A stretch of 64,000 nt of DNA, from assembly GCA_022578605.1 (NCBI GenBank), contig MU394062.1:248001-312000 (forward strand), in the 5' to 3' direction. This stretch comes from Camillea tinctor (Eukaryota > Ascomycota > Sordariomycetes > Xylariales > Xylariaceae). Shown here one piece after another: positions 1 through 12,450 of the stretch. A program made the translations under genes and the position numbers. Under the pieces are notes generated by a model. The model was not told the origin of the DNA and made no database searches. It saw nothing but the letters and a program-made list of their open reading frames with translations. Position 1 is the first letter of the stretch, and every line of letters begins with the position of its first letter.

Positions 1-1477
1 CGGGCTATGTCGGCTAGCCACTCGGTCCGTCGAACATCGTGAGTCCATTATCGATCTCTAGCATGATGTTTATTAGAGGTCGACTGAATAGATAGGCTCG
101 AATTGCCATGTTTAAAGTAACGGTAATGATACGCGACGGGGAACACTCATAGTTAGAATGGCCAACTACTTTCTCGCCCTTTCGATATGATATGTAAGAT
201 TACCTAGGTAGCTACCATATTAAATGCCCAACTTACATACCTTAGGTAACCTAGGACAGTTGTTTGGATAGGATCAAGATGAATAAATGTTTTGGAGGCC
301 GATCGATGCGATTGGCGTAAGGGTCGGTTGGTCGGGGATCAGGAGTCAGAGTTCCGCGGCTCTCAGACACAGTATTAATGTTCTGTCGCATTGGCCAGAA
401 AGAAGAAAAATGACGGAAAGGTGTTCGTAGTGCCTGTTTCACGGTAGAGAGATCCGAGCCACTCTAAGGGATCTTTGATTACATATATAACAACCCCCAG
501 ATCTTAACATCCCGAGATCCCCATTGGATGTTTTCCGTATAACCGAAGCAGTTTCTGGAGCTTCTAGAGTCGTCTGTTAATTGCATATAACTGGGCTTTC
601 TGGCTGACCACAATTTCCGACTCTTTATTTGACCCTTCCCATTGGGCCAGGATTTGTTTTGAGCAGATACTATATGTGATAACTTCTATAACTTACGTAT
701 AACCATCAACGGTTGAGGACGTATTAGACATCCCTACCTACCTAGGTTAGGTAGGTTACCTAATTAAAGATTAGGTTAAGTTCAGGTTGCAGGAATAAGT
801 CTAATATGTGAGTCTTTTGTGCACTCAGGTCGTCCTTTTATGAAGCTATCCAATATGTATAACGTGACTAATTCTGACTGCACCCGCTACCTAGCTACCT
901 CCTACCTCTTATGTCTAGACGTAACCTAGGTATAACACCTGGAGTGTATGCCAGTAGGTACACCCGTGAAGTTCCTAGGTTAAGCTAGTACTTGCCTCTA
1001 GAAATTGATAGCATTCCGTGTGAGCTAGGAAGCAACCTCCAGAAGTTATCTAGACATCCTGATCCCACCTGTCCTCTCAGACATGCCTTCCAACTTCGTA
1101 GTCGAAGAATCTGCAGGATGATGCAATGCCCATTAACATAAGCTCAGGCTGTAACAGACAGGAATAACTTACAGATATCCCAATACCAAGTTCCAACCGG
1201 CAACGCCTCCCTTCCTAGTATTATATGTCTCCTGGATTATGTCTAGGAAGGCAGGACGGCTAGAATGTCTATAGAAAAGACAGGTCTGGACTGGAGTAGG
1301 TGCTTGAGTGATGAGGTCTTTTTGATTCTCTTCGCATCTAAACCTCAAGAGACAACCCCATCGTTTCTCGCCCTCCTGGTCTCGTCTCTCCCCTTCGCCC
1401 AACCCATTCATCCTTAGTCCAACAGTACCTAGAAAATATTTTAAACACATTATTCACACTAAACCGCATGATGGGTT
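1..1477. other. AT-rich spacer with CCTAGGTA-type motifs
   Basis: No convincing gene is seen. The stretch is AT-rich, and short open frames on both strands look random. Palindromic CCTAGG/TACCTAGG motifs recur near 205, 245, 740, 925 and 975, often joined to GTAGGTA or TTAGGTA steps. The 3' part presumably holds the promoter of the gene starting at 1478. Confidence 0.6.
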
Positions 1478-4400
1478 ATGCCTCATTCTTCTGATTGCGA
1501 TATTAAGTTGTATTTGCCTGAACCCCCCACGGTTATTGCCCCAGCAGAACGTTCCCCTTCGGTCTTGTCTATGGCCGACAATATCATGTCGAGCGCACAA
1601 CGTAGTGCAAACCCAGAGGTCGCAGATACATGTGGCTGGAGGCCCGACAGTCCCGAGCAGATGAGTGACGATATTGATGAGAGATGTGCTGGCACATATC
1701 GAAGTCCAGTCCCAGATGAAGTCTATAGCTGTCGGGGCACCTCCCCAGAGCCCACAGCATGTGACATTGAGGAACAGTGTGATGAACCCCATATCCCAGC
1801 CCGAAACCTTTTAGAAAGATGCAATTCGGAAATAGAGGATGAGCTTGAGCAACTCTGCCTACACGATAAGCAGGTCCAACAAATACATCGTTTTGGTGAG
1901 CCCGGTAACCCATACGTCCCATTGCTCCCCTTCATATGATATCATACACGCTGCATCCCGGTCGTTATCTCGCATAGCCAAGTCAACAAGGCCTATGGGC
2001 GGTAAAATGAATAACCTAGGTTAGATGTTACGATGCCACGAGGGCTTAAAAATACACACCGTCGCTACATCATAACCCCCCTTGTTTTCTTCTGAGATAG
2101 GCTAATAAGAGAATTTTGATGACCACTAGATTGCAAAGATGACATGGTTCCGCTGGAAACGAAACTACACCAACCCCCCCTGCTTGGTTTGTTGCTACTA
2201 CCATGAATTATTCCAACAGAATTCTGATAGAAATGATAGGGAACATCCCGAGCATCGGCAACCAGCCGAAGTCAGCACCAAAAATCCATCAAATATGTTC
2301 GTCGAGTCCCTGCCATGCATGCTAAATCCTTAGATGCTAACAAGAGCTCCTATAAAGTCATACCAACCCACGAAGGGCCAAGTCGTGAGTCTGAGTTGAC
2401 AAGGACCGGTTTGTAATGTTTCTTATTTTTCTAGTTAAGTCGACTAATTGAGCATCATCTAGACTTGAACCATACCCAGTTAAGGTGTGCTGAACACGAG
2501 CTTCCTCCAAAGGTGAACCACGGCTCAGGGATTAAGTTGCCGGATGTTAAGCATGAGCAAGATGAGGAGAGACCATCCTCAGCCAAGTTCCACAAGACTT
2601 TACAACACACTATTAGCGCTATCCTTGACAGGTTAATGACTCCTACACCACCACCTGTGGGAGGGGACCGAGCAAAGTCCAACTTAGCTCCGAAAGACAC
2701 GACCAGTACCGTTATCGTGAAATCGAGGCCCTCGCCTCGTCCTAAAGAGGATCTGAGTCAGTTCCACAAGAGCTTACATGATACAGCTAAGGACATTCTC
2801 GAGAAAATGAGGGCCACTACAACAACACCTGTCAAAGAAGATCTGAGCAAATTCGATAAGACTGTAAATGACACGATCGGTTCTAGTCTCATAAAATTGA
2901 GGTCCCCTACACCACCCCATCCCAACGAAGATCTGGACGGGTTTCACAGTACTTCACAATATACAGCCAATGTCATACTCAAGAGGTTGAGATCTCCTTC
3001 ACCAAACCATCTCAAAGAAGACCTAGACAAGTTCCACAAAAAGTTACATGACACAATCAGTATTGATCTCGAGAGGCTAAGATCCCATGGCCTACATCAT
3101 CACAAAGATCTAAGCAAGTTTGACAGGTCTTTACGAGACACTGCCAATGCTATACTCAAGAGATTAAGAATCCCCACGCCAGCATCTGCCAAAGAGGATC
3201 CGGGCACTTCTGGCCCACAGCCTCAGCCTGGGCCCAAGTCAACTCCAGCTGTGCCCATTCTAGGGAAGTCCCCGAAAATACCACACCAAAAAAAGGGAGA
3301 TACAACGAATAGGGGTAAGGAGAAAAATCAGAGGGCCATGGCGAAGGAGGCAAAAGCGAGGGCCAAAAGAGAGCGAAAGGTTTCACGACAGGAGGAAAAG
3401 GAAAGGATCAAGCAAGAAAAAAATGAGTCTAGGCATGCGAAACATCAAGCTAGGCGTGAAGCTAGACATAAAAGACATGAAGCTGAGCGTCAAAAACCCA
3501 AAGACCCCACGAGGAAGACGGTGAAGAAGGGAAAGGAGCCTGAAGCAACTGTACATGCGACACCGGAACGAGGGGCTTCTCCCGTAAGATGTGAGGTGTG
3601 TCAGAAAAACGAAAGGACAAAATCTCAGGCGGTCAAGGATGCAATGGGCGGCAGCCTGTCGCTTAGCGAGCTCACTAACGCTGTCAAGAAGACGGTGGTG
3701 AGAAAGAACATGAAGGCAACGAAAGAGGAGGAAATGGTAGCGAGCAAACCGGTCCAGAACATGACTTTCCCGGATGCGATCGAGGATGTGGTGCATGAAG
3801 TAGTCCAATCGATTATGGAACTTGTTGACATGTCCAATCTTCAACACTCCCCCATGGCCGGCGACGAGCATCATTCAACTGCGGATTCGGGACATTCCAA
3901 CGGAAAGCTACCTGTGGATGGCTTGGACCGCACTGGCGGCGAACTATACAAATACGGCTCTGCGACCCACGGCTTAGACGGTAACAGCTCACCGGTACCG
4001 GCTGGGGGCAGCCAGGTCATCCGCAGTCTCTCGCCGAACGATTACTTTCTGGACGCACGAGCCGTACGATCGGCCTCCGTGGGAGCTCAGCCGTACCCGG
4101 TCATCGGCTCGCCGATAGAGCGCGCTATGTCTCCGTGGAACCAGCGCCTAGGCCTCAGGACGCCGTCGCCATACTCGAGCCACATCCGCTCACCGATGCG
4201 AGGGTATGTATTGACTATCTCTAATACTTCCCATTCGTCTTCCTTCCCTCCCTCCCCTCCCCATCCTCGCTCGCTTCTCTCTATAACGTCCATCGTTAGC
4301 AAGGGGATTTAACTAACTCGTTCGTTTCTGGGAACCCTCTGCTCCTTCGATGTAGATTCTTCGACCAGAGCCCGATAAGGTCGAGACCTCTGACTCCTTC

Positions 4401-4743
4401 GCCCTTTTCCTGGGGATACACGCGTGAGGATGCCGCCTACCATAACCACTACTGCGTCTCCGTGATGCCGATGATCTCGTCGCTGTGCCTCGAGACGCGC
4501 TGCCCCTACGACCCCCCGGCACCGGCCCCGGCCCCGGTTCCAACGGGGCCCTTTTATGGCTCGTCGGGCATGGAGTACGATGGGCTTGCAGCGATGGCTG
4601 CCGCTACTGCTGGTCTAAGTCGTACCCCCTTTGCCAGGGTGATGCCGCCCGGTTCGGCGGAGACTATGCGTTCCAGCCTGGTTTCTGTCACGCCTTCGCC
4701 TAACAGTTCGACCTATTCTCCGAATCGGTTTCTTGACTTCTAG
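1478..4743 (+). CDS. Basic low-complexity protein with 30-residue tandem repeats
   Basis: Family not recognised. The best model has three exons, 1478-1895, 2463-4203 and 4356-4743, which stay in frame and give 848 residues. The last intron (GTATGT donor, TGTAG acceptor) is well supported. The first intron is unusually long (567 nt), though its acceptor follows a good CTAAT branch site; an extra exon around 2139-2333, or a different 5' end, is possible. The N-terminal 140 residues are acidic. The middle holds at least five units of about 30 residues, pattern K-E-D-L-x-K-F-H-K-x-L-H-D-T-x(4)-L-x-R-L-R-S-P-T-P, then a Lys/Arg/Glu-rich segment likely to form a helix, a single C-x-x-C, and a Ser/Pro-rich tail with several S-P or T-P pairs. 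No signal peptide or membrane segment is seen. A nuclear or cytoskeletal role would be a guess. Confidence 0.55.
2570..3190 (+). repeat. 90-bp in-frame tandem repeat array
   Basis: Near-regular 90-nt units begin at 2744, 2834, 2924 and 3014, with an 87-nt unit at 3104 and a more degenerate unit from about 2570. They encode the KEDL-x-KFHK-x-LHDT unit. Synonymous and conservative differences between units show that the array is old and under protein-level constraint, not a recent slippage product. Confidence 0.8.
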
Positions 4744-5438
4744 TCATGTGCTTCTATAATTCATGTCAGTAAGGGGTTTGTTTTGTATGAGCTTGCTGAG
4801 TAGATGGAGTTTTCCTTCTTTTCTTCTTTTTCTTCGAACCTACCTCGGGGCTTCATGCCCAAAAATAGGGATGTATAGAGAGAGCACTGGGTGGCTGGTT
4901 TGGGGCATCGCAACGGGATACACTGCACATATATAACACACGCGGACCTAGAAAGGGGGACATGATTCTTGTGACACGGGGCGAAAAGGGGATTGACCAG
5001 GTTATTAGGAGTGTAAAGTTATCAGATTGTTGTCAATAGACTTACAGACAGATTACTGGATTGGAGGGAAATAAAGTACCTTTTTATGCGAAAAGGGAGG
5101 TAAAAGAGAAAAAAAAGAAAAAAGTGCACATGAAATTCCTCTTTGTAGCATGAAGCTCATAAATGTTTTGTGAAAAGGGGGAAACTCTCTCTATGTACAT
5201 GGGGCATGGCTTCGTTATAATCATTGACTATCTCCTCCAAAAAAAACTCCAGAATGCATGGTGCCGCGCCATGTATTGGGTCAGTAACTAGGTAATCGTA
5301 TATCTTCTCTCTTTCTCTCTCTCTCCCTCATCCCTCATTTCTACCTTTTTGACTCTCTATTTCCTCCTAATCTTAAATCAGAATACTCCATCGCATCGGG
5401 CGCTCTATGAAGCACCAGACGCATCTCTCCATCCCGCT
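4744..5438. other. Intergenic spacer between convergent genes
   Basis: Probable 3' UTRs of the repeat protein (plus strand) and the ubiquitin hydrolase (minus strand). It contains A-rich tracts near 5105-5125 and a CT-rich simple-sequence run at about 5305-5340. No gene is seen. Confidence 0.6.
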
Positions 5439-6352
5439 CTAATCCAAAGCCCCCGCGAGCGCCACACACGAGAACCGCATATCACCCCCGCCCCTCTCAA
5501 GGAACTTGAGCGGACCCCACAGCAGCGCCTTCTCGCTCAGCACGTCCTCGTCGGCCTCGAGCCGGCCGCGCGCGATGGGTCCCTTGCGGCGGCCGTCCAG
5601 CTCCCACAGCGTGCCGGCACCGCTGCCCTTGTTGTCGCTACTGCTGCCACCACCGCCGGCCTGCTCGCCGTCGAGCGTCTTCACGAAACACACGTAGTGC
5701 AGGTCCACGTCGTCCTGCGCGTCGGGAGCCGCGGTCTGCCCTCGGCTCGCGGCCTCGTGGTGTGCGGCGGCGAGGGCGGGGACTTGCTCGAGAAGGGCGG
5801 AGCGCTCGCGCGGGGGGAGGGGGATGGAGCGGGTGAGGAGGTCGGAGAGGGTGGTGTTGGGTTCTGTGGAGGGGTTAGTTCCGGGTTGGCTCTGCCGATC
5901 TCTATCTCCCTTCGCGGTGGCAAAGTGGAGGGGAGAAAAGGGGGAAGAAGAAGAAAAAAAGAAAACTCACCAATGAATCCCTTCGCGGGCCCGTTCGCGA
6001 CGGCGTGCAGCAGTCCCATGAGCCCGCAAGCGTTCCGGATGGTCTGGCGCCACCACATGACGGGCTCGGCGTCGCCCTTGCCCTCGTACTCAGCGACACC
6101 GGCGTCCTCGGCGAGGCGCGCCGACTCGTATACTGCGCTCACGGGGAAGACTAGCAGCAGGGCGAGGGCGGGGCGCGGCACGAAGGCTAGGAGCTCGGGC
6201 TCGGTGATGGAGTACACATCGTGGATCTGCAGGGCGGGGCTCAGACCAAGCTTGTGCAGCAGCGACGTCATGAGCTCCGGGTTCGCTTCGAGAGGGATGA
6301 AGGCGGTGGAGGTGCCGCTGGGAGGGTCGGGGTTCGTAGCCGGGGTGGACAT
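5439..6352 (-). CDS. Ubiquitin carboxyl-terminal hydrolase (UCH family, Yuh1/UCHL3-like)
   Basis: Cysteine protease that removes small adducts or processes ubiquitin (or Rub1/NEDD8) C-termini; cytosolic or nuclear. Exons 5971-6352 and 5439-5863 join in phase 1 and give 268 residues, near the usual 230-240 of the family plus an insertion. The catalytic set is visible: oxyanion Gln103 and nucleophile Cys109 in the motif QTIRNACG, His183 in DLHYVCFV, and Asp217 in LWELDGR. A Gly/Ser-rich insertion at about 196-211 lies between His and Asp and is longer than in typical homologues. The start ATG is the only one giving the full N-terminal strand. Donor GTGAGT and acceptor CCACAG are clear. A long frame on the opposite strand is a shadow. 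Confidence 0.93.
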
Positions 6353-6900
6353 GGCGATGGTATTAGTGGTGGGGTTAAGCTGCTAATTGTATGGTGCTTC
6401 TTTTGTTGGTATGGGTGCTTAGGCAATGATACGATGCGAATATATCTAAGTCTAGATACCTAGGTAGGAACTGCAAGATATTCTAAGAAGTGGGAATAAC
6501 TTCGAAGAGGGTTGAAAGGGAGACGGAGGACGGAGAAGGAAAAAAAAGAGAGTTAAAAGTCTTGGAGTGACCGAGTTACCGAGTTCACACTAATAACTAC
6601 CACCTAATAAATACCTAACAGATCTATTGCCCCGCGTTTTAGGTAGGTAGCACATACCTAACCTAACCTCTAGCTGTATTGGAAAAGGCGAAAAGGCAAC
6701 CCTATGACGCGATATTTGGCGGGGGAGTTAAGCTTATGTGGGTCCTGGCATCTTGGAACCAACCATTGTACCGCATATCCCGTCTCTATCAAATCTCTAC
6801 CAATGAAATCGTAGGATATGTATAAAAAGGGGAAGACCTCGCGAGATTGGAATACTTTTCACTTTACTGCAGGTGGAAGGGGGGGGGGGGGGGGGGGGTT

Positions 6901-6955
6901 ACTTACCTATAGGAGTTTTACTAATAAGATTGTAAACCTTTAGGTAGTGTGGTGA
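6901..6955. repeat. Left copy of a gap-flanking duplication
   Basis: These 55 bases closely match 7064-7118 in the same orientation, with only a few differences. The copy lies between the G run and the N gap, so it is most likely the same locus assembled twice and not a biological repeat. Confidence 0.8.
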
Positions 6956-6965
6956 NNNNNNNNNN
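6956..6965. other. Assembly gap (10 N)
   Basis: Ten unknown bases. The GC-rich piece from 6966 to 7047 to its right is unlike all nearby sequence and may be low-quality read-through at the G/C homopolymer. Confidence 0.95.
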
Positions 6966-7063
6966 ACATTGCTACAGCGAGCCCCCACTGCGCCTTGGTC
7001 CTCTCGCGATACGGCTGCCCGCCGCCGCGCCGCGCCCCGGGGGGCGGCCCCCCCCCCCCCCCC

Positions 7064-7118
7064 ACTTACCTATAGGAGTTTTACTAATCAGATTGTCAAC
7101 CTTTAGGTAGTGAGTTGA
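7064..7118. repeat. Right copy of a gap-flanking duplication
   Basis: Partner of 6901-6955, preceded directly by a 16-C run. It is followed by normal AT-rich spacer, so this copy probably represents the true locus. Confidence 0.8.
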
Positions 7119-7878
7119 CCTATGTAAGCAGGTAAATTGTCCCTGTACTCCTTAAACTATGCTCAAGATAGGATACTACTCAGCTACTACCTATATGTAC
7201 CTAACCTAGGTAGGTACCTAGGTATGTATCTACATATTCGCCCACGAAATGCATACATACAGCTGATCTCGATGATTCAACTAACATGATTCATCGAAGC
7301 ATTGCTATTAATAAACACCCAATAGCATACATAGCCAAAAACCTGGGGATTCACTTTTATAGGCACCCAGCCCACCCTTACTTCTTTCTAGATTGCTGGA
7401 TCTTCACAAAAGAGACCAATGCTAAAAAAGAAGATCATTTGCCGGGCCTATCAAGATAGCTATATCCATATTAGTGGTCTCGTACAGTAGGAAGCTACAA
7501 ATACGTGCCGCGCATACACATATAGGGATGGATAGGGGGGAAGGATACGATGGTTTCTTAGACCATCTCTGCATCTCAGCCGCAACAAGTGTGGATCTCG
7601 ACACTGGCCTTACCAGGGGCAAAGCGGCACAGCAGTCCTCCACCATGTCTAATAAGTACGCTATAGTACTTGGCAAAAATCCTCTGAATATCTTTGTGTG
7701 TCATATCGACGTCCTGGTTTCAGAAAGAAAGAGAAAAACAACGGGTAGAACAAAAAAAAAGTCATCACCATATCTACGATGTTTACTTATGACCTAATAC
7801 TACCTGTCGACACGAATTCTTAAATCCTTTCAGTGCGCAGTACCGAAGCAAAAAGGAGTGCTGAAAGTGACCGTTAGT

Positions 7879-10800
7879 ATGGGGAAAAGAATACATATTC
7901 CTACCCTTACCACTCGGTTTTCCAGACGATCTTCTCTATCCAGTTGGCGCCCGTTTTACCTCCGTGGGAGCGTGCTCCTGATCTTTGGTCTCTTCATTGG
8001 AATCTTGATCATCATTCTTCAGGTTCTCCTGGATGTATCGAATAGACGCCATGGACTTGTCGAAAGCTATAACCGGCTCCATTACTTGTGGACATATGGA
8101 CCAACAGCTATCTTGACCCTGTTAGCAGCTTTTTGGTCTCGCGTCGAGTATCAAACAAAGCTCACTATGCCATGGTTGAGCATGTATAAGGGGCCTTGCG
8201 AGGCTCGTAAGTCGGTACTGTTAGACTACATCTCTATGCTTCAGCCATTAGCTATATACTACGCACTTAGAAACCGACATTATGCTGTCTTTGCAACCAC
8301 GGCGGTTTCTCTGATCATTCGCATTACCATCCCCATATCTACTGCCTTAATCACTCTCGCCCCAACCCCTATCTTCCGGACTGATGTACCTTTAACGTTA
8401 AAGAGTGAATTTGTGGATAGCCCCGCGAAACTCCAACAAAACAGTGGACTAGCATCGTATACTCTCCAACAGTATTCATCGTCCAGTAGATTTATGCCTG
8501 ATGGAGTCTCGTCTGAGTATGCCTACCAGCTGGTTGATTCGAGTCTCTCAACATCGCAATCACTGGCTGCCAAAGTTGAGGGGCTCTCTGCTGGTCTGAC
8601 CTGCGAGAGCGCAGATATGACCGATATTCCGGGTAATTTTACACCGTATACAATCGGCAGTAACTACGACGTGGTTAGGGATAGGAGCGCTGTCATAGCC
8701 TCCCAACAATGCAGGTTCAATGTTGAATATACAACGCCTTCTCTATCACTGGATGGGGATTTGGGTCCGGGGCACCGGCTGCGGGACTTTGGTAGGTTCA
8801 TGCCGGGGAACTGCACAGGATCTTCCGCCGACAGTGATCAAAGAGTGAGCATTGTGTTTGCTACTATGAATTGTAAGTTTATCATCTTCAAAAATAGTCC
8901 CGTAATAATCTCATTGCTGGAGTGTGATATTATTATATGCCTGGTTGCATCCGTCAAACCAAGCCAGAAATGTCAGGGGTTTCGGTAATTGTGGTGCTAA
9001 CTCCCGCTGTAGTTACCGTGAATAAGACTAGCGAGGACGAAATGGAGATATCGGATGCCTCTGTGTCGCGTTCTAATTCACTAATATGTACTCCAACGTA
9101 CGAGATAAAGACCCTTGACCTGAGTCAGGATGAAAATTCCACGAGGGTGTCTGCACCTGATAACGCCTCAGCACGACAGCTTAGCAACGTAAGTGCTTGG
9201 GATATAATGCAAGCACACCTAGACTCGAAAGATTATAATGGAGGAGGGTCTTCTTTCGATTTTCCCGTTCATACAGATCCATACGTTGGTCTCGCCGCTC
9301 AGTTCGCTGATGCGAACATGAGCCTGCCATCTGTAGACTCTCTATTTGAGCCGGAGGGTGCTCAAGACTTTATGACTAGATACTACAAACAATATGTAGC
9401 AGTCCTAGCCCATGATAGCCTCATGCAGTCAGCATCGACCCCATCCAGAGCCACAGCTTGGGTACTCGAAGATCGTCTCATAGTGCGATCAATAGCTGCG
9501 CATTGGATGACTGGCCTATTTGCAGCAGCGGGCGTGCTCATAATCCTAGCGTGGGTTACGTTTCCACGACACGCCTTCCTCCCACGCAACCCCGGAAGCG
9601 TTGCTGGTATTGCAGCTCTCCTGGCAGGCAGCTATCCCTTCGTACACTCTTTCAGAAACATGGGTGCAGCTAGTATGGCCGACATCAATCACTTAAGTGA
9701 TGCAAATCATTATGAAATCCTTTTCGATGGCAAGAATAAATCCGCAGAGAAGGGCTTTTCCCTGGTAGCTAACCGCCAGTTGCCAGAGTACGATAACCTA
9801 GAGTCATCACATGTTGAAAAGACAGAGTGGCGCCCCATCACATTGCATCCTGCGTACAGAGCGTCAATATACCTCGTTCTGATTGCAATATTCGTCGTTC
9901 TTGAAGTCACGTTACAAAAGTCGCTCCGGGAAAATGGGCTTGGGGATGTAGGGGACAGTCCCTACATCCACTTCTCCTGGACTATAAGCCCTGCGGTTGT
10001 TCTAACATTACTCGGCATGTACTTTGCCGCAGCGGACTTTGACACTCGAACCCTAACGCCTTATTCGTATCTCTTCAGAGGGGCAAATTTCAAGTCCTCT
10101 TTTAGTTTAGACTTGCTAGACTCATTCACACTACAGACAATCTTCAAAGAATTCCGCTCACGAAGCTTCGCGGCTCTCGCGGGGACGATTGCAGTAGCCT
10201 TCACGTCCTTCCTCACCATCGCTTCCGCCTCCTTATTCTACACAATTTATGTTCCAAATTCCTGGCCCACGTCATTGAGGTTCGAAAACATCACAGAGAT
10301 ATCGTTAATAAGGGGATTTATTCTTCAGGGTGGAGGCGCTGAGGCTTCGCTTGTGCTTTTGAGTAATATGAGTTACCCTGCATTCACGTATGAGGACTTG
10401 GCGCTGCCTGATGTTTCTTTCACATCGAATCAGTCGGACTCGCAAAATGCGACGAATTATGTGACAAAAACTAGGTTACCGGCGACACGAACACGCCTAA
10501 CATGCCGGCTATACGACTCCTCACAGATTCGTACGAACCTCAGTCTCAGTGATTCATCTGACCCTGACCTAGATATGAACACGTTGACAGCTAGCATTGC
10601 GGAGGAAATATGCTCTTCAAACGCGGACACATCAGAACTTAACAACTTTATTCTGAGTGTTGGTTCATCAATGCCTGATACGTCCTATTTTGGAGGTTGT
10701 AAAGGTGAACCTAACCCTCAATCGACTGCTGAGGGGGGCTCTAGTCGCACATTAGGGGGTTGTAGCGAGCTGCTCTGGATCTGGGGCCATTGGGATCTAT

Positions 10801-11825
10801 CTTCCACAGACCCCGTCGATTCCGTGTCAGCTCTAGGTTGCAACGAGACCATAGAAACGGTCGACGTGGAGGGGTCATTTTTCGGTTCCGAACTACGCAT
10901 CGACCCAGACCAACCACCCACACCAGATGAGTCTACCTCATCTTACCTCTTCACCCCATCAAACGCGCCGCAGCTGAGCGTCCTCTGGAGCCCCAGCGCC
11001 ATATACACCAACGTCGTCCCGACCTACTCATCCACCGACAACCTCGGCTCGTGCCTGACCTTAGCCACCAACTCCCGCTACGCCATCCCCGTCGAACTCC
11101 TCGGCGACCCCGCCGAAGCCCCTACCGTCGCCGCCTCGCTGCGCTTCCACCACGGCGTCATCCGCGCGCAGTCCCTCAAAACCGGGCTCGACGAAGGACC
11201 CTCGGACGTGGACCCCTCCGCCGCCGCCAACATCACCGCTACCATCTCTGCGACGACCACGGACCCCGCCCGCCGCCGCCGCGTCGTCCAGGACCTGCCC
11301 TCGACCCGCGTCCTGCAGGCCCTGCTGCTAGCCACGCTGCTGGGCTCCGCAACGGGCTGGGCCCTCATGCGCAACGCCAAGTTCCTCCCCCGCAAGCCGA
11401 CGTGCGTGGCTAGCGTGGCGGCCCTGCTCGCCGACGGGAACGTGCTGGATTTTCTGGCGCGCGATGCACCCTGGGCCAGCGCGCGCGAGCTCGAGGGGAG
11501 TTTCGGGGAGGAGGTGGTGTTTAGGCTGGGGTGGAGATGGGCGGGCGCGGAGGAGCGGTTCGCGGTTTATGTTGAGGCGGCTGAGGCGGCGAGGGGGGTG
11601 GGTAATTTGGAGAGGGGGGGTGAGGATGAGGCGCTGGTGAGGGGGGCGATGGCTACGCCGAGTGAGGCTTCGCGGGCTGGGTCCGTGAGGGGAGATGGGT
11701 ATTCGGTGGTGGGGAGCGAGGATATGACGATTAGCGAGGTGTCGCACTTTACGAGGCGGACGCCCCCGAGTGAGGGCGAGTCGCTGGAGTTGGCGTATTT
11801 GGATTATAGACGGCGCCTTGAATGA
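7879..11825 (+). CDS. Large DUF3433-type multi-pass membrane protein
   Basis: Exons 7879-8872 and 8977-11825 (GTAAGT donor, TGTCAG acceptor, phase 1) give 1280 residues. Two similar halves are visible. Each begins with a hydrophobic segment after a short basic head, then a W-T-x-x-P-x-x-x-L-T-L-L helix, a conserved region ending in L-D-Y/L-x-x-x, then further helices and a long N-glycosylation-rich loop (many N-x-S/T). This duplicated layout is that of fungal DUF3433 proteins, whose function is unknown; a plasma-membrane or vacuolar location is inferred. A conserved PRNPGSVAGIAALL-like motif after the first half is echoed near the C-terminus as PRKPTCVASVAALL, supporting the duplication. The 3' third is clearly more GC-rich than the 5' part. 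A GTG codon 21 nt upstream is in frame, but the ATG is preferred. Confidence 0.85.
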
Positions 11826-12450
11826 ATTCGGAGCGGTAACATGATAATATAGAAAAGGGGGGGTTCTTTGTTAGATAAGTAATGCACACACGAATGAAAT
11901 GAACATGAGAACTGAAATGCGATTTTTAGTACTTTTTAAGCAAATGGCATATCTCGTTTGGCTAGAGTATGAATACATTGTATACAATTAACCTGCTCAG
12001 TATAACTCCGACCGAGATATCTTGCTGTTATTGATCTAGGTTATATGATAGGAGGAAATATCAAGGTTCTGGTAAGCCCCTGATTCTCTTTAAAGTGTAA
12101 TGCATCTACCTGAATGTCTAGGTTATACCTCACTATTATTCATAAGGTATGGCTTGAACTATGTCCTCCCTTATTCTTTGTCAGTTCTGCATCTAGCGCA
12201 ACTTGGTGCGTTCAGTATTCTCGTCATATATGTCATCTATGATGAGATGATCGCATCATGACCTCATACATTGATCTCGATTTGAGCTTCGATTTGAATG
12301 ATATTTCGCTATTTAAGAACTTGGGATTCCTCTCGGTGTTACCAATCATTTGGTATTTATCAATTCCTTAGTATTATATTAATTGTGTCCTTGAACAATA
12401 CCAAAAACTTCCTGAACTTATCAGATATTCACATCCATTTCACTTACAAG
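11826..12450. other. AT-rich spacer and promoter region
   Basis: No gene is seen. The last 150 bases are T-rich and are the likely promoter and 5' UTR of the small gene starting at 12451. Confidence 0.6.

Larger units (their letters stand above)
6353..7878. other. Spacer with homopolymer runs and an assembly gap
   Basis: AT-rich spacer rich in CCTAGGTA motifs (6460, 6640, 7200-7235). It contains a run of 20 G (6879-6898), ten N (6956-6965) and a run of 16 C (7048-7063). Short frames at 7422-7676 (minus) and 7528-7797 (plus) do not look like real proteins. The promoters of the UCH gene and the DUF3433 gene lie at its two ends. Confidence 0.7.

Noticed and set aside
1454..1792. Minus-strand frames overlapping the first exon of the repeat protein
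   Set aside because: They have no domain and unlikely composition; the plus-strand frame continues in phase across a plausible intron.
5349..6386. 345-codon open frame on the plus strand
   Set aside because: It is antisense to the ubiquitin hydrolase, lacks splice logic and domain motifs, and is explained by the GC-rich codons of the real gene.
7021..7063. GC-rich island as a CpG or regulatory element
   Set aside because: It sits between an N gap and a C homopolymer and next to a false duplication, so assembly error is the simpler explanation.
7422..7797. Overlapping plus and minus frames upstream of the DUF3433 gene
   Set aside because: Neither has convincing composition, splice signals or a known motif, and the minus frame lacks a good ATG start.
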